A stretch of 64,000 bases of DNA from positions 11,125,001 through 11,189,000 of the forward strand of contig JAILWY010000026.1 of the NCBI GenBank assembly GCA_022113835.1. The letters are read 5' to 3'. The position numbers and the translations under genes were made by a program. The stretch is from Atopsyche davidsoni. Its lineage: Eukaryota > Arthropoda > Insecta > Trichoptera > Hydrobiosidae. The notes beneath the pieces are model-generated. The model saw only the letters and a program-made list of their open reading frames with translations, searched no databases and was not told the origin of the DNA. Below, one piece after another: positions 52,401 through 63,876 of the stretch. Numbering within the stretch: position 1 is the stretch's first letter; every line of letters starts with the position of its first letter.

Positions 52401-55400
52401 CCGCCTAATTGTAAAGGTAATTGCATTCGTTGACTTACCTGTGTCAGGTGCGTGGCGCTTGAGTCTGACGGCCGGACATTCAGTGGATTACAAAGCGGAC
52501 CACGCGGGAGCGACACTCCATTCTCGAGCGCCGGGACTAATAGCTTGGGGAATTACCGTACACTGTTGAGTGTGGTCTTTGTATAATGATAATATCCTGA
52601 AGCACACAGGAAAAGTGTTTATAAAGACTAGAATATTCTTTAATATGCTGAAAATCTATCAATCAAAACCGGCTCCGTTTTGATATTTATGAAAAAATAT
52701 AAAAGTTGCTAAGCACGAAATGTGAAATTTTATTCTCGAGACTATAATATTTCCATAAATAAAAAATAATTTCCAATAAATAAACAAAAAAAGGTTCGAA
52801 TCGAGCAATTTAGTAAATATTATTCAAAAGAAATGAAAATATTTTTCCAAGGTATTTTGTACTTACTATGCATTGCACCTGTAATCCTAATGTCACATTC
52901 AATTTTTTCAGTTGAAACATACTTTCACAAGCTTAAATAAACTGTGGCATTTCGTTACATTCAAATGGCGTTTGAGCGCAGAGCAGCCCACCACCGAAGG
53001 CTCGATTCGCTACAAAGCCACCGCACTATGGGTGGTGTTCGAAGCGGTTTAACGGGCAGCAGTAAAATGCGCGCTTTGAAGTTTGATTATAATAATAAAT
53101 GTTATGGGACTGACCACTTACGGCGGCAGCTTCCCATGGCGGACAGCTGCGCTCGATTGGGTCTTCATTCATCGGCCGAGTTGCATAATTCCCGGCCGCC
53201 GGTCTATTAATACACAACAATTCCATCGCGCACGTCCCGAGTGCGCTCGCCGGGCCCGAGGCTTATCGACGATTGATCGCCTTCGCTGTAACGGACGTCC
53301 GCGTGTTTCAAGTCCGCAGTCTTCAATCGTGCGGGGACGCTCTTATTAATTGGACATTTGTTTGACAGAATGTACAATCCACAAAGTGTTGTAAATCAGT
53401 CAGCCGCTCTGCATGCTATGATGTCGCAATAGATTGCAGTCGTTCTCCATTCATTCTCCTCAAATGAGGTTGGTCTCAGCAATTCGGTCGTACTTCCGAT
53501 CTCCAGCTACAGCCCCCTCTTCCTTCGATTTTTCCTTGTAGGATACCATATTTACTGTAACGAAAAATGTGGCCAAAATCATTGCCAACGTCAGGAGTTC
53601 TCTTTCTTTGGGCATTCCGTGGAAGACTCTCTTATTTGTGACGCGGTCAACCCATGATATTTTATATAGCCACATTACTGCCGCACAGTAGCTATTTTGT
53701 ATTACGTTAATTATATTTTTTTTACAAAAAAAAAGCTTAATAGAATTTGATTAAATATGTGTGTCCTTATTTTTTTTTAAATTTTAGGCTGAGCACAGAT
53801 ATTTACATTTACAAATAAATAAGTTTTATCCGGCGTCAATCAAACAAATGTTTTGTAGATATAACAGATTAATTAATCAGTTTGCGTAAAGTTCTTTCAA
53901 TATTGAATAAGGCGATACAGTGTAGGCGTTTTCTTGTTTAACTTTATCATAAAAGCACTTTCAATATAAATAGTTGTAAAGTTATAATTTCCGCTTTACA
54001 CAGTTGGTCTCGGTTGGCGCCGCGAAGAACGATTACACAGAATTAATTTAGAATACACCCGAGGAGCTGCCTGAGTTTCGCTCTCCTCTTTCACGTAACG
54101 GTAAATAGAAAATCTGACGGGCGATGCCAAATTACTTTAATTTAAATTAGATGTAGTAAGCATAATTCAGACGTTGTAGACTGCCGCCCTTGTTTATTTT
54201 GCTCGGGAATGGCGGGTACTCGTACATATCGGAGCCATTTGAAGTTTCAGGAGATATTGCGCCAGTGCACGCGCAGTTCGAGTCAACAACGTGCCAGTGC
54301 ATTCGGATTTGGGACAGCTCAGCGCAACGCTCGTCGCAGGCCGCTGCACACGCCACGCCTGCTCGGACTCCGCGCACGGCGAGCGTTGGAGCCGGATTGA
54401 TTAGCGATGGGCATTATCGACTAACTTTTATTAATTAATTTAATTTTTAATTTAGAAGTCTCGCGACACAATTTTTTTTGTGAAGCTTTTTAAAAATTAT
54501 AATTTAAGTTATATAGATAACATTTCAATTATTGCACTCGTAGTATACATTAATAAAAATTATTTGATCGTCGTATTAGATTTTTCCCATCAACCGACCA
54601 GATTAAATTGCAAAGTATTTTTCAGTCATGTGTTCATATTCGTACTCTTTTGAATGTTTCACTTTTTATGACATTTTGGTAGACTTAGATAAAAAAATAA
54701 ACACGAAGAAATGTGGACGGCATGAAATTTAGCGTTTTTTTTTAAATTGTTACCTCAAATTTGAAGCGATACTGTGCTCCGTATAAGATATCGTTATTTA
54801 ATGCAACTTTTTTTTTCTGAAGACTGTCAAATTAGTAAAAATATTTTGTTATTTTTTTTTTGGAAAATATTAGCACATGTTTTAAAAAAGTACGAATTTT
54901 TCAACAGTTATACTAAATATTCTTTTACGATTGATTAATATGATTGATGACGATATTTGATAATATTCGTTTATAGTTACTTACTTTTTAGTAAATACAT
55001 CAATAAATAAATTTTTTCCTGTAAAAATTTAATAACAAGCGCAGTGAAAAGTAATGTCTTTATCTACCAATGCAGCATACATTTATACAAATTTTTTCGT
55101 TTCATTGCTCATGGTTGTATTCGTTTATTAAATGTTTTCGCGGTTTTCGTATGTAGCCGCGCAAGTGTCATCCTCACTCTTTACCTTCAATGCCTCTCGA
55201 GCTATTTATTAGTACCGTTCAAGCACTTCAATAATCATTTCTCGTTGTGTTCAAACAGTGGGAAATAATTGTATAGAGGCGCTTCGGAGCCCCACGAGTG
55301 CCTCAGCTATAGAAAATATTATTTCGGTACATTAGTGCCACGAACAATTCACTTGCCCACAAATAATGTTTGCTATCGCCCCGGCGCAGCGGCGGTGAGT

Positions 55401-55500
55401 TTGTCCCGCGGGAGTAGCTCTTTACTCCGCACTGCGTTGCCCACAATCGGATAGTTGTGATGAATTCTACTCTTATGAATATCAAGTAATTCAGTAAGGT
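46500..55500 (+). other. Rbp6 intron 2, segment with GC-rich islands
   Basis: GC-rich blocks at about 46510-46730, 47440-47670, 50020-50210, 50950-51170, 52310-52550, 52970-53350, 54190-54410 and 55370-55450 lie in AT-rich DNA. A perfect TGACGTCA is at 47514-47521. CTTACCTGTGTCAGGTG at 52434-52450 repeats the words of the 35.04-kb cluster. No RRM exon, RNA gene or transposon ORF was recognised. Confidence 0.35.
49842..49872 (+). mobile_element. tRNA-like SINE head (5' half only)
   Basis: TAGCTCAGTTGG at 49847-49858 is a perfect A box. GCTC and GAGC around it form a complete D stem. The anticodon and T arms do not follow, so this is a truncated tRNA-derived sequence, probably a SINE head. Confidence 0.4.
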
Positions 55501-58500
55501 AATTGTTTAAGTTTCAGGGGTCTTTATTGTGTTATTACTTAACCATTCACTTTAGCAGGTTCTTGGAAACTTACTCTTGTTTGAACTACGTTCTTGATTG
55601 CAGCGTGCGCTGTGTTTATTCTTCGTTTATTTGTTGCATCCTGTTGTAAGACCTCTGTATTGTTTGCTTTAGACGTATAATAATAAACTGAATTCTGCTT
55701 TAGTAAGTAAATAGGACGTTAACTGCCTTATACAATCTATTTGCTAATAACTTCCACCCTATCCATCTCTTCTTACTATATTTGTCTAGTTTTATTTAAT
55801 TTCTTTTTAGAATTGATTACCGGTATTGTTGTATGAAATCAACATTAATTTTTATTAAATAACAAGTGATAAAATAAAAAACCGAATTTAAAATTTAATA
55901 AAATTTTGTAAAAGTTACTTTTTCTGCTGGAGGTGTCTATTTGTATGAAAATGTTTGAAATATGTCAAATAAAATAGTTATTAATATGAGAATGCACAGA
56001 ACAAATAAATCATTGTCCTCTATGTATATTTATATATAAAATTTGCCACATTTCTAATTTATCCCTTAAATTTTAATAGTGGAATACAATAATATACAAT
56101 TATAATTTATTTAAAAATAAATAAGAGAAATCTGAGAATTATTTATACAAGAAGTTAGTTATTTTTTAACAAATTGAGACAGTCAAAGATTGCCTAATAT
56201 AGCAGGTCGTATCTGAAATGAGAAAAAAACGAAATATCCATTCAAGCAGAGCATTAAAGCAATTCAAACTGCCGTATTGGCGACACTGTATTATTTATTA
56301 TGTCATAAACAGAAAAAAGTCAATAGAATGACTGTTGACGATTTGCTATTGAAACGTCAAACGCATTTCTTTGCGTCTCCTAATTTATTCATTTACAATG
56401 CAAAAAATGAAAGAAGTGGAAAAAAAGTTTATACAAACAAAATAATCCGGCAGAAAATTTACAGTATACTAAGTATTAGGAGTGTAGATATTCCGTAAGG
56501 ACAAACGTTTATCAGTTGTTTAGAATATATAGAATTTTATTTTTTAATAGGTGCATAAAAACTATTTGTAAATTTTGTTGCTGTTGCTTCCTCCAAAATA
56601 ATTTAATACGTAAAATCAGTGTGAAATCAATTAGTTCTTCGAGCATGTGCTCTAATAATACTATATAATAATACTTCATAATAATACTTTATTGTTTCCA
56701 GTAATTAAAAAATTGTAAATCAATAACTGTTTATTATTCAGATAACTTAGTTTAAAATAATATACAGTTGAACTATAATTAGCAATTAAAGCTTCTTCTT
56801 GTCAAAGCAATGAAAAAGTAGACTCAAAACAAAATTTGAAAATTGTAATATATTTCATATTTGCACTTATATTTGTGTTTATCAATTCCAACTTACTAAA
56901 AAGACACTAAAATTTTGCACGTTTCAGGTAAATTGTATACACACTTAATACCGTGAAAAATTCTGGATTTAGATTACAAACACAGGTGTGATTTGAACCC
57001 AAAAATTCTGGCTACCGCGACTAGTGACCTATGCCATATAAATTTTTGATCACCTGCCAACTTCTTTAATATAAAAAGTATGAGTTAAAGTATTACTTTT
57101 TAAAAAAGAAACACATTTTTTTGGATATTTTCATATTCCATGTATTATGCATCCATCCTTTGTGTGTAAAATACGTAAATAACTTTGTACGAGATATTAA
57201 GTTGGATCTTTTGAACAACAGATCATTGCCAGAAAGATAATTTAAATTAAATTTTTCCGAAATAAAATATAAACTTTTAAAATGCTATGTTTCATTTATC
57301 AATAAAAATGTTCAGAGATTTTGCAGGTAGCCTGAGATTTACGAAAATAATAATAAACTTTTCCTATCTGAATAGTTAGCTCAGGAACTAATCTATGGGC
57401 AGAATTAATGCTCGCCACGTGCAATATTTGCCCACTGTGGGCGATACGAATCCCAGATAAGTCCCGGGAAACATCTTTCACGGTTTCAATTACTGTGGAA
57501 TCCACTAGGAATTTTATGATTCATTGGAAAAGTGTTATTAATCTGGAGTTATTGCTAAGTCTCGAAATAGCCCGAGAGTAAATAACAAATATCTGCTATT
57601 GCATTATTTATACTGGATTAATGATGTGGCGGAAATATTTTGTGATAACTACGAGTAGTAATTAAATTTTGACGAAGTTCTTGAAAATTTTCCATTATAT
57701 TTTCGTACATATATGACGGCGTTTTATCATACATTTTAGAATGATTTGATTTGTGTAGGACAATTTTAATTTAATTAAAATATTTGCCATTATAGAAGAC
57801 TCTTTAAATTGTGTAAAGTCTTTGAATTTTAAATTTACAAATTCTTTGTATTTGCAATCAAATTGAAATAAACGTGAGTTTAGTCCGACGTGTATAAATT
57901 GCGACTGTCGTATTTTCGTTTAAATAGTGTGTATATAAATAAGGTTTAAAACAATCCTCTTAATTCTTACAAATTATTATTTTATATATGCATTTGTCAG
58001 TTTGGAGCTGTAGTGTTGGAAATAGATACGTGGCTCGGTTTCTGAGTAATTTGTGCTGCCTACGTAATAACTTTTTTAAATTGAAAGCATGGCATCAATG
58101 CATCATGCGTTAAGCTTTCGTTAATTAGCTTTAAAAACAAATAAGTTCGTATAATTTTATTGTATTATCTTGAACAAAATGGTAAACGGTTATCATATTA
58201 CCGTTTGAGTTTGTTTGCATATTTGAATAATGATTGCCAAATGAGCCTTGCCCGGTTGTGATTTTATTCGTAGGAATTTCCAGATGTGTTTAATTTCTGC
58301 CTCGATAGAATAATAACCGCGGAGAGGTCTGAATATCAAAACACTCTACGAGAGTATCTGGTTCCACCCGCTGAAGCGCTTTCAGCTAATTCATTCAGCG
58401 AAATAAGCATTCGCGTTTCGCGCCGTTCTCCGCTCCACGCATTCTCCTCACGTTTGATGGACATTTTTTCACGGAGCCTGCGAGATTTCAGCGCTCGCCT

Positions 58501-61500
58501 GAAACGAGACATTAATGTTGTGTAAACACTACACTGGACTTTATGCGGGATTGTCTCGCTGAAAGATGGCGTATTGCGAGAAATGCGGCTAGGTGATTTA
58601 TAACATTTTGTTTGGTGTGATAATTCGTTTTGATATCACGAGTGTTGACAAATTAGGAGGATTTACGTGTAACAATTAAAATGACGAAAACTGGAAGTAC
58701 AAGCCAATTTAGTTATATTATTTGAAATAATTAAATTGTATAAAAATTTTTAACGTTATTTTTTACTTGATAGAAATATTGAAAGTGAAAAGAAAAGAAA
58801 AGGGAACAATGTATTTGATAAATTATCGTATTTGATATACTAATGAAAAATATTAAAACAAATGAATGGTCTTTATAAGCAATACAAATCATACAACTAC
58901 TTATTTATTGGACAACATGAGGATTTGAAAATTGACCTAAATTTATTCAGTATCAGAAAGTTAGGCGACATTAGCTGAAAAAAAGTAGGTTATGCCCTCG
59001 TCTTGCAGGTTGTGGGGCAAGCAGGGTGCGTGGAGACGCAAAAAGGAATGTGTTCACTGCTGACGTTAAGGCCAGGTGTTTTTCTTGCAAACGAATCCAT
59101 CTTATGGTTCTCACCTCGCTCGTGACAGTTCTTGAAATATTCTCTCGTAAAAAAGCTAAACATCTTGAACATCCATTCAGTTCTGGCTGAAGATATTGTG
59201 AAAGAAGCACGTGATATTGGCCTCACCGATATTACCGAAAATTCACGATCTTGAGATAGATGAAAATTAACAAAAAGAATTTTCACACTCGATAAAATTC
59301 TTGGAATGAATCTATAAAAACATTAACATTGGCCTTGCGGGCTATCGTTACTTGCAAAAGTTACAATACGGTCATAAAATAATCTCGTCTGTGACGCTTT
59401 GAAATAAAAAAAATATTATATAAACACAACTCATTCCGAGTCAAATGAAAAATCATCTAGCTGTGTTTTTCGCACTTAGTGTTATCGCATGTGTATTTGA
59501 AGCATTCGTTCATCATGAAAATGTGTATTTTCCGACACCACCTAAGGCGAGTGAACTAACCTTTGGAATCTGCACATCAGGAAAAAACTTGCCTTGACAC
59601 TGTATGCGCCATAATCATATTCCACAATAATTCCGCCAAGAAACAGAATGGCACATGTTTTTTTAGCTGTGTTTTTTTGTCTACTCTAAGTGAAATGTGC
59701 TGGCACGGAATATGCCGGAGTCTTTCTATGATTAAATATTAAACGTTCTGTAGCTCTGTTGATTTTGTGTCAGTGTGACAGTGTCCCATACCGCGGCATG
59801 ATATGTGAAAGCTGTGCTTCCTGCCTCGAGATAATACTCGGAAATAAAATATAATGCTCGACTGTCGTCAGAGTGAAGGTATTTTTAAAATTTGGTGTTA
59901 TTTTTAGCGGCGTCACATTAGAGAGTCTTTGTGAAGAGAACAACAAGAGAGTATTTATAGAGGGGAGTTATGATAAAGTATTGTGGATTTAAATGTAAAG
60001 CATCTTGTTTTTTAACATCTATTTAGAGCGATGAGTGATTGGGAGATATAGTATATCATTAATAAGCTGTACATGATTTTGTAGAATTTCGTAACGCATA
60101 AACACAACAATAACATTGTTGCAATCTAAAAAAAGTAAATAACATCAACTACAAAAAACGCCAGTGTACAGAAATCATATTGTGTTTTTCAGAAACTGGT
60201 AAAACTAAACAAAAAATGAAAATATTTATTTACTGAAAAATATTTACGATGAAATTTTTTTTCCAACTTTCGCATGAGGTAACGAAACTTCATTTATATT
60301 TTTTTTTACCGCGCGTTTATGTCCCTAACCATGATACACTCGTTCAGCTGCTAAATTAACATGAATACTTCACGACATGAACGTTGAATGACATTAATTA
60401 AGGGTTCTTCAACATTTTGTGGAAAAAATACAGGGGAAATGTGATCAAAATAGCACATCGCTACACGATGGAAATTAAAAGCAAAGCGTACTTACGAACA
60501 TTACTCGCATCGCGCTTTGTGAAAATATCGGTCGTTTGACAGTATAAACGCTTGACATTGTTTTTGAAAGCTTCAATATTGATTGATTATATAACATCTA
60601 CAAGTCGTTACTAGATCAAGTTGTTTACGTAATAACTGTTTTAATTATCTTAATAATTGAAAAATTAACAAAACATTGTTATGAATAGCATATTGTAACT
60701 GAAACGTAAGTGGGGTGTTTCACGGACACAATCTTTTCGGGCATCAACCACGGCGTGGGGCAGGTTTCACGAAACGTGCGCTTTGTGTGTAAGGATATTG
60801 AAATGTAAAACCACGTGACTCGGGGTGGGGCTGGCGAGGGGAGGTCGTCACGTGGCTTCAGGAAACCAATGGAGAGCTTTCCGCTGAAAACGAACTTTTC
60901 AATACTGTTATGTAATTACGTTATTTAAGCGAGCGCCCTCTCAAACTGTTCTTGTTTTCCGCACAAACTTTTAACGTGATTTACGTTGACATAAATACTA
61001 TTAAAATACAGTATTGAAAGAAAGTCTTTTCGCCTTGTTTTAGGTTATTGACAGCGCTTTTAATATCATTCAGGATTAGATTTACATAGATAAAAAAATA
61101 TATATCTTTGACTAAATTACATAATACCTCTTACATTAATAATTACACCAAACGAGTTAATATGTCCTATAAGACAAAGATAAATTTCAAAGTTTAGTCA
61201 TGTAACTTACTAAGAAACTAGCTATAACAAGAATTATAATAAGCGTATTACAACCGATAAACAATATAACAATTCAAATTAATACACATTGAAAAGAAAA
61301 AAGAAACTTGAATTACTTTTATCTTACAATCAACTTGTATTATGTAAGAATATAAAGTAACGATTCTTGTAGGATTTTTTTTTGATAAAAATGAGATATT
61401 TTAGATCCTTCACAACTATAAGTAAGTTAGTAATAGCTATTTGCAGCGAAAGATTGAATTATTTTTTTCAAATTTAAATGAATATTTAATTTTAAAGCTG

Positions 61501-62570
61501 ATGTAGAGGTACGGTTTATTTTATATGATTCCTGGTATAAATTTGTCATTCCCAAGCCACTTTCCTGAGTCACTTGAGCTGATCTTGCGTACGCATGATT
61601 GGCGAGTTACTGTTTAGGTGCGCTAGACTGTGATGAAGAGCACAGGGTTGAATCCAAAATTTACAAATTATTAACTAAAATTATATAAAAAAACTTACTT
61701 TTCCGAAAAGCAAAGCTATGTTTTCAAATTATAAAAGCAGTTTTTTTCGACTACAACGGCTCACGACGATTGTTGAGTTTAAATTTACAAACAGTATTTT
61801 TGGATTATTGTATTTATTGGATACAAATATTATAGTTTATATATAATAGGACCAGTTCATTCAGCTAGTATAGAAAAAAGAGCTCAATAATTCATACATG
61901 ATTTCGTAAAACAGACCTCGAGTACTTGGTAAACACAAAAGTCTCAAATATCACCTGGACAGTGTAGGAGACGTCAATATAGCAAAGAGGCGTCCCCTCC
62001 AGGCGTTTTACTCTCCCGTGCAAACAGATAAACACGTCGAGGGTATCCGTCATCAGGGGTTGGCAGGGAATTTTAATGCCCGGATATAGGGGGTTGATTT
62101 TCATATTTTTCATCATATATTGGGCATGGTGGGTGTGATTTAGAGCTTTTTGGTATAAAACAACAGCATAATCTTGATAATTCAATATTTATCGGACGAG
62201 CTCTTGTCGAATAATGGAAAATTTCAGACTTTTTTGATGGCATTATGTTCAACAACTTATTGATTTATGACATTTGTAGCATATTTTTGTGACGTTATAT
62301 TTACTGACTCAATTCTGAGATCTTTTTAAAATAAGTTTATTATACTTTAAAAATAAATTCTAACAATGTTTTATCATGAAAATCACAGCACTAATAGATT
62401 TTTACTGATCCAAAAGAGCACGCAAAATTAACTTATGAGTTAACTGAAATTTTATAAGCATGTTTTTAGTTATATTTACATAATAATAGACTGTAATAAA
62501 TAAATTGGAAAAAAACTCTACAATGTATCAGAAGAATCTATTCATCGATTTATTTTACGTTATAAATAAA
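55500..62570 (+). other. Rbp6 intron 2, mostly AT-rich distal part
   Basis: No coding exon recognised. GC-richer patches lie at about 58310-58520, 60720-60860 (with two CACGTG-containing words, CCACGTGACT and TCACGTGGC) and 61960-62060. A SINE-like fragment at 56991-57050 is listed separately. Confidence 0.4.
56991..57050 (-). mobile_element. tRNA-derived SINE fragment
   Basis: The minus strand reads CGGTAGCCAGAATTTTTGGG followed by TTCAAATC, a B-box-like sequence in 3'-half tRNA layout. No intact A box was found. Confidence 0.3.
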
Positions 62571-62879
62571 AGTACCACCTTCTTCATCAAGTGCCTCTCT
62601 TCAGAGGAGGTTGGCGACCATTTCATTGAGCATATACTTATGTTGAGCCAGTGTTCATGGCTTTCTAAGAGGGAAATAGTGTAGTGGGTCCCCGGGTCCT
62701 TCTAGACCGCAGTTTTACATTGGAAGGAAAAGTCTGCGTATTGCTGTAACTCAAAAACATTATTATATAATCATTTCCGCACAAAACTCGGGCGTTTAGA
62801 TCTGATACTCCTTCTGCAGCAAGCTACAGAAACAATAGCACTTTGACAGGGTACTTCCAGAGCACATCCCTCTACAATC

Positions 62880-63120
62880 TTGTTGAGGGTCAAGGCATTT
62901 GATTGGTGAAGATTCATTATTGAAATGATAAAAAGTAACTTTGTATTTTTGTCTTCACTTTGAGTTTATTAGAATTATTTGCATAGCTAGTTTCGAGTTT
63001 TATGCATGACTAAACTGCATCTGATGATGACCCGGTGTATAGGGTCGAAACTAGTTATGCAAATAATTCTAATAAACTCAAAGTGAAGACAAAAATACAA
63101 AGTTACCTTTTATCATTACA
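62880..63120. mobile_element. Palindromic insertion, probable Penelope-like element terminal fragment
   Basis: About 241 bp inserted between perfect 9-bp duplications. Arms 62924-62996 and 63045-63117 (73 nt each) are near-perfect inverted repeats around a 48-nt loop. The right arm continues directly from a hammerhead-ribozyme motif, as in the terminal repeats of Penelope-like retroelements. Partial inverted copies at one end are usual for that group. No reverse transcriptase or GIY-YIG frame is present, so assignment rests on the ribozyme and the structure. Confidence 0.55.
63016..63061 (+). ncRNA. Minimal type I hammerhead ribozyme motif
   Basis: All invariant positions are present in order. 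Stem I strand TGCAT (63016-63020) is followed by the core CTGATGA (63021-63027). Stem II pairs GACCC (63029-63033) with GGGTC (63042-63046). The core GAAA (63047-63050) is followed by a tiny stem III (C63051 with G63054 around TA, plus the A-U closing pair). The cleavage triplet is GTT (63054-63056), then stem I strand ATGCA (63057-63061), pairing at all five positions with TGCAT. Cleavage would fall between 63056 and 63057. H17 is U rather than the preferred C. The very short stem III is characteristic of hammerheads in Penelope-like elements and other retroelements, which are thought to act as dimers. Confidence 0.65.
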
Positions 63121-63386
63121 TCTACAATCATTCCAAGTCTACTACTGCATACGCTCAAGGTACAGAATGGCAGCCACGCACAAGCAACAGAATGGCGAGA
63201 GTGAACAGTGAAACCAGGATTTTTGTTATAAGGATCTGTGATGTTTTTTTAGTTATATTAAGTTAGATTAATGTCAATCAGAATGCGTTTTTATTTACCC
63301 ATGCAGGTATTAGTATGTTTATGTGATTAAGCACATTTTTTCACACATTGAAAACGATTAAAGAAAACTCTCAGAAAATATCATCG

Positions 63387-63461
63387 TGACTTGTGTGGGA
63401 TTCGAACCCACATCCCCAAGCTTTCATGGCCGGTGCATTTATCCAACTATGCTAACGAGCC
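63387..63461 (-). pseudogene. tRNA-like sequence, left arm, intact A and B boxes
   Basis: Read on the minus strand, this has a 7-bp acceptor stem with one mismatch (GGCTCGT with ACAAGTC), A box TAGCATAGTTGG, D stem GCAT/ATGC, T arm GTGGG-TTCGAAT-CCCAC, all in the right order and spacing. The anticodon loop CATGAAA lacks the invariant U33 and the anticodon stem has a mismatch, so a functional tRNA is unlikely. It keeps a good internal pol III promoter. No CCA is encoded. Confidence 0.55.
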
Positions 63462-63584
63462 ACTGCAATTTTAGTGAGAACTTTCTAATAATCATATTCT
63501 ACATATGAACCATATTGATTAGCCCGAGCATATTGGTTCATATGTAGAATATGATTATTAGAAAGTTCTCACTAAAATTGCAGT

Positions 63585-63659
63585 GGCTCGTTAGCATAGT
63601 TGGATAAATGCACCGGCCATGAAAGCTTGGGGATGTTTGTTCGAATCCCACACAAGTCA
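63585..63659 (+). pseudogene. tRNA-like sequence, right arm, T stem damaged
   Basis: Mirror copy of the left-arm unit. It is identical except that the T-stem strand GTGGG reads GTTTG, which breaks two pairs and alters the start of the B box. Acceptor, D arm and anticodon region are unchanged. Confidence 0.55.
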
Positions 63660-63762
63660 CGATGATATTTTCTGAGAGTTTTCTTTAATCGTTTTCAATG
63701 TGTGAAAAAATGTGCTTAATCACATGTTTTTTTAGATATAATAAGATGATTTTAAAACATAC

Positions 63763-63876
63763 CTGCGTTGCAATGACTGACTGTTGCACGCTGAGGGCTT
63801 GGTCGGCGGTGTCCGCGCCCCCCGCCTGGTCTCCAGTGGCGGCGTATCGATCTCGCCACTCGCCACTCGCCTCCAC
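63763..63876 (-). other. Candidate minus-strand exon end with strong donor
   Basis: On the minus strand an open frame ending SVQQSVIATQ stops exactly at CAG|GTATGT (exon end 63763, donor 63762-63761). It lies in a GC-rich block (63780-63980) at the window edge. There is an in-frame TGA shortly upstream and no ATG, so it would have to be an internal exon or non-coding. No family was recognised. Confidence 0.2.

Larger units (their letters stand above)
62578..63228 (-). mobile_element. LINE-tail repeat, copy D, split by a later insertion
   Basis: The left part (62578-62879) and right part (63121-63228) together match the order of blocks in copy B: GTGCCTCTCTTCAGAG, GTAGTGGGTCCCCGGG, CCGCAGTTTTA, GATCTGATACT, and on the right CACAAGCAACAGAATGG. 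The break is flanked by the 9-mer TCTACAATC at 62871-62879 and 63121-63129. The minus strand reads MLNEMVANLL then TGA, the same tail as copies C and E. Confidence 0.65.
63321..63725. repeat. 405-bp near-perfect palindrome carrying two tRNA-like units
   Basis: Arms 63321-63512 and 63534-63725 (192 nt each) are inverted repeats with only a few differences, separated by 21 nt. The only differences found inside the tRNA-like part are two G-to-T changes near 63636-63638. A 4-bp GTTT flanks both sides (63317-63320, 63726-63729), a weak possible target duplication. The structure could be a foldback element, an inverted pair of SINEs, or a hairpin artefact of sequencing or assembly. Confidence 0.8.

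Noticed and set aside
61640..61670. B-box-like GGGTTGAATCC on the + strand
   Set aside because: One base is missing from the B-box consensus and no A box or stems are around it.
63585..63659. Calling the tRNA-like unit a functional tRNA gene
   Set aside because: The anticodon loop lacks U33, the anticodon stem is mismatched, and in this arm the T stem is broken; it lies within a palindromic repeat.
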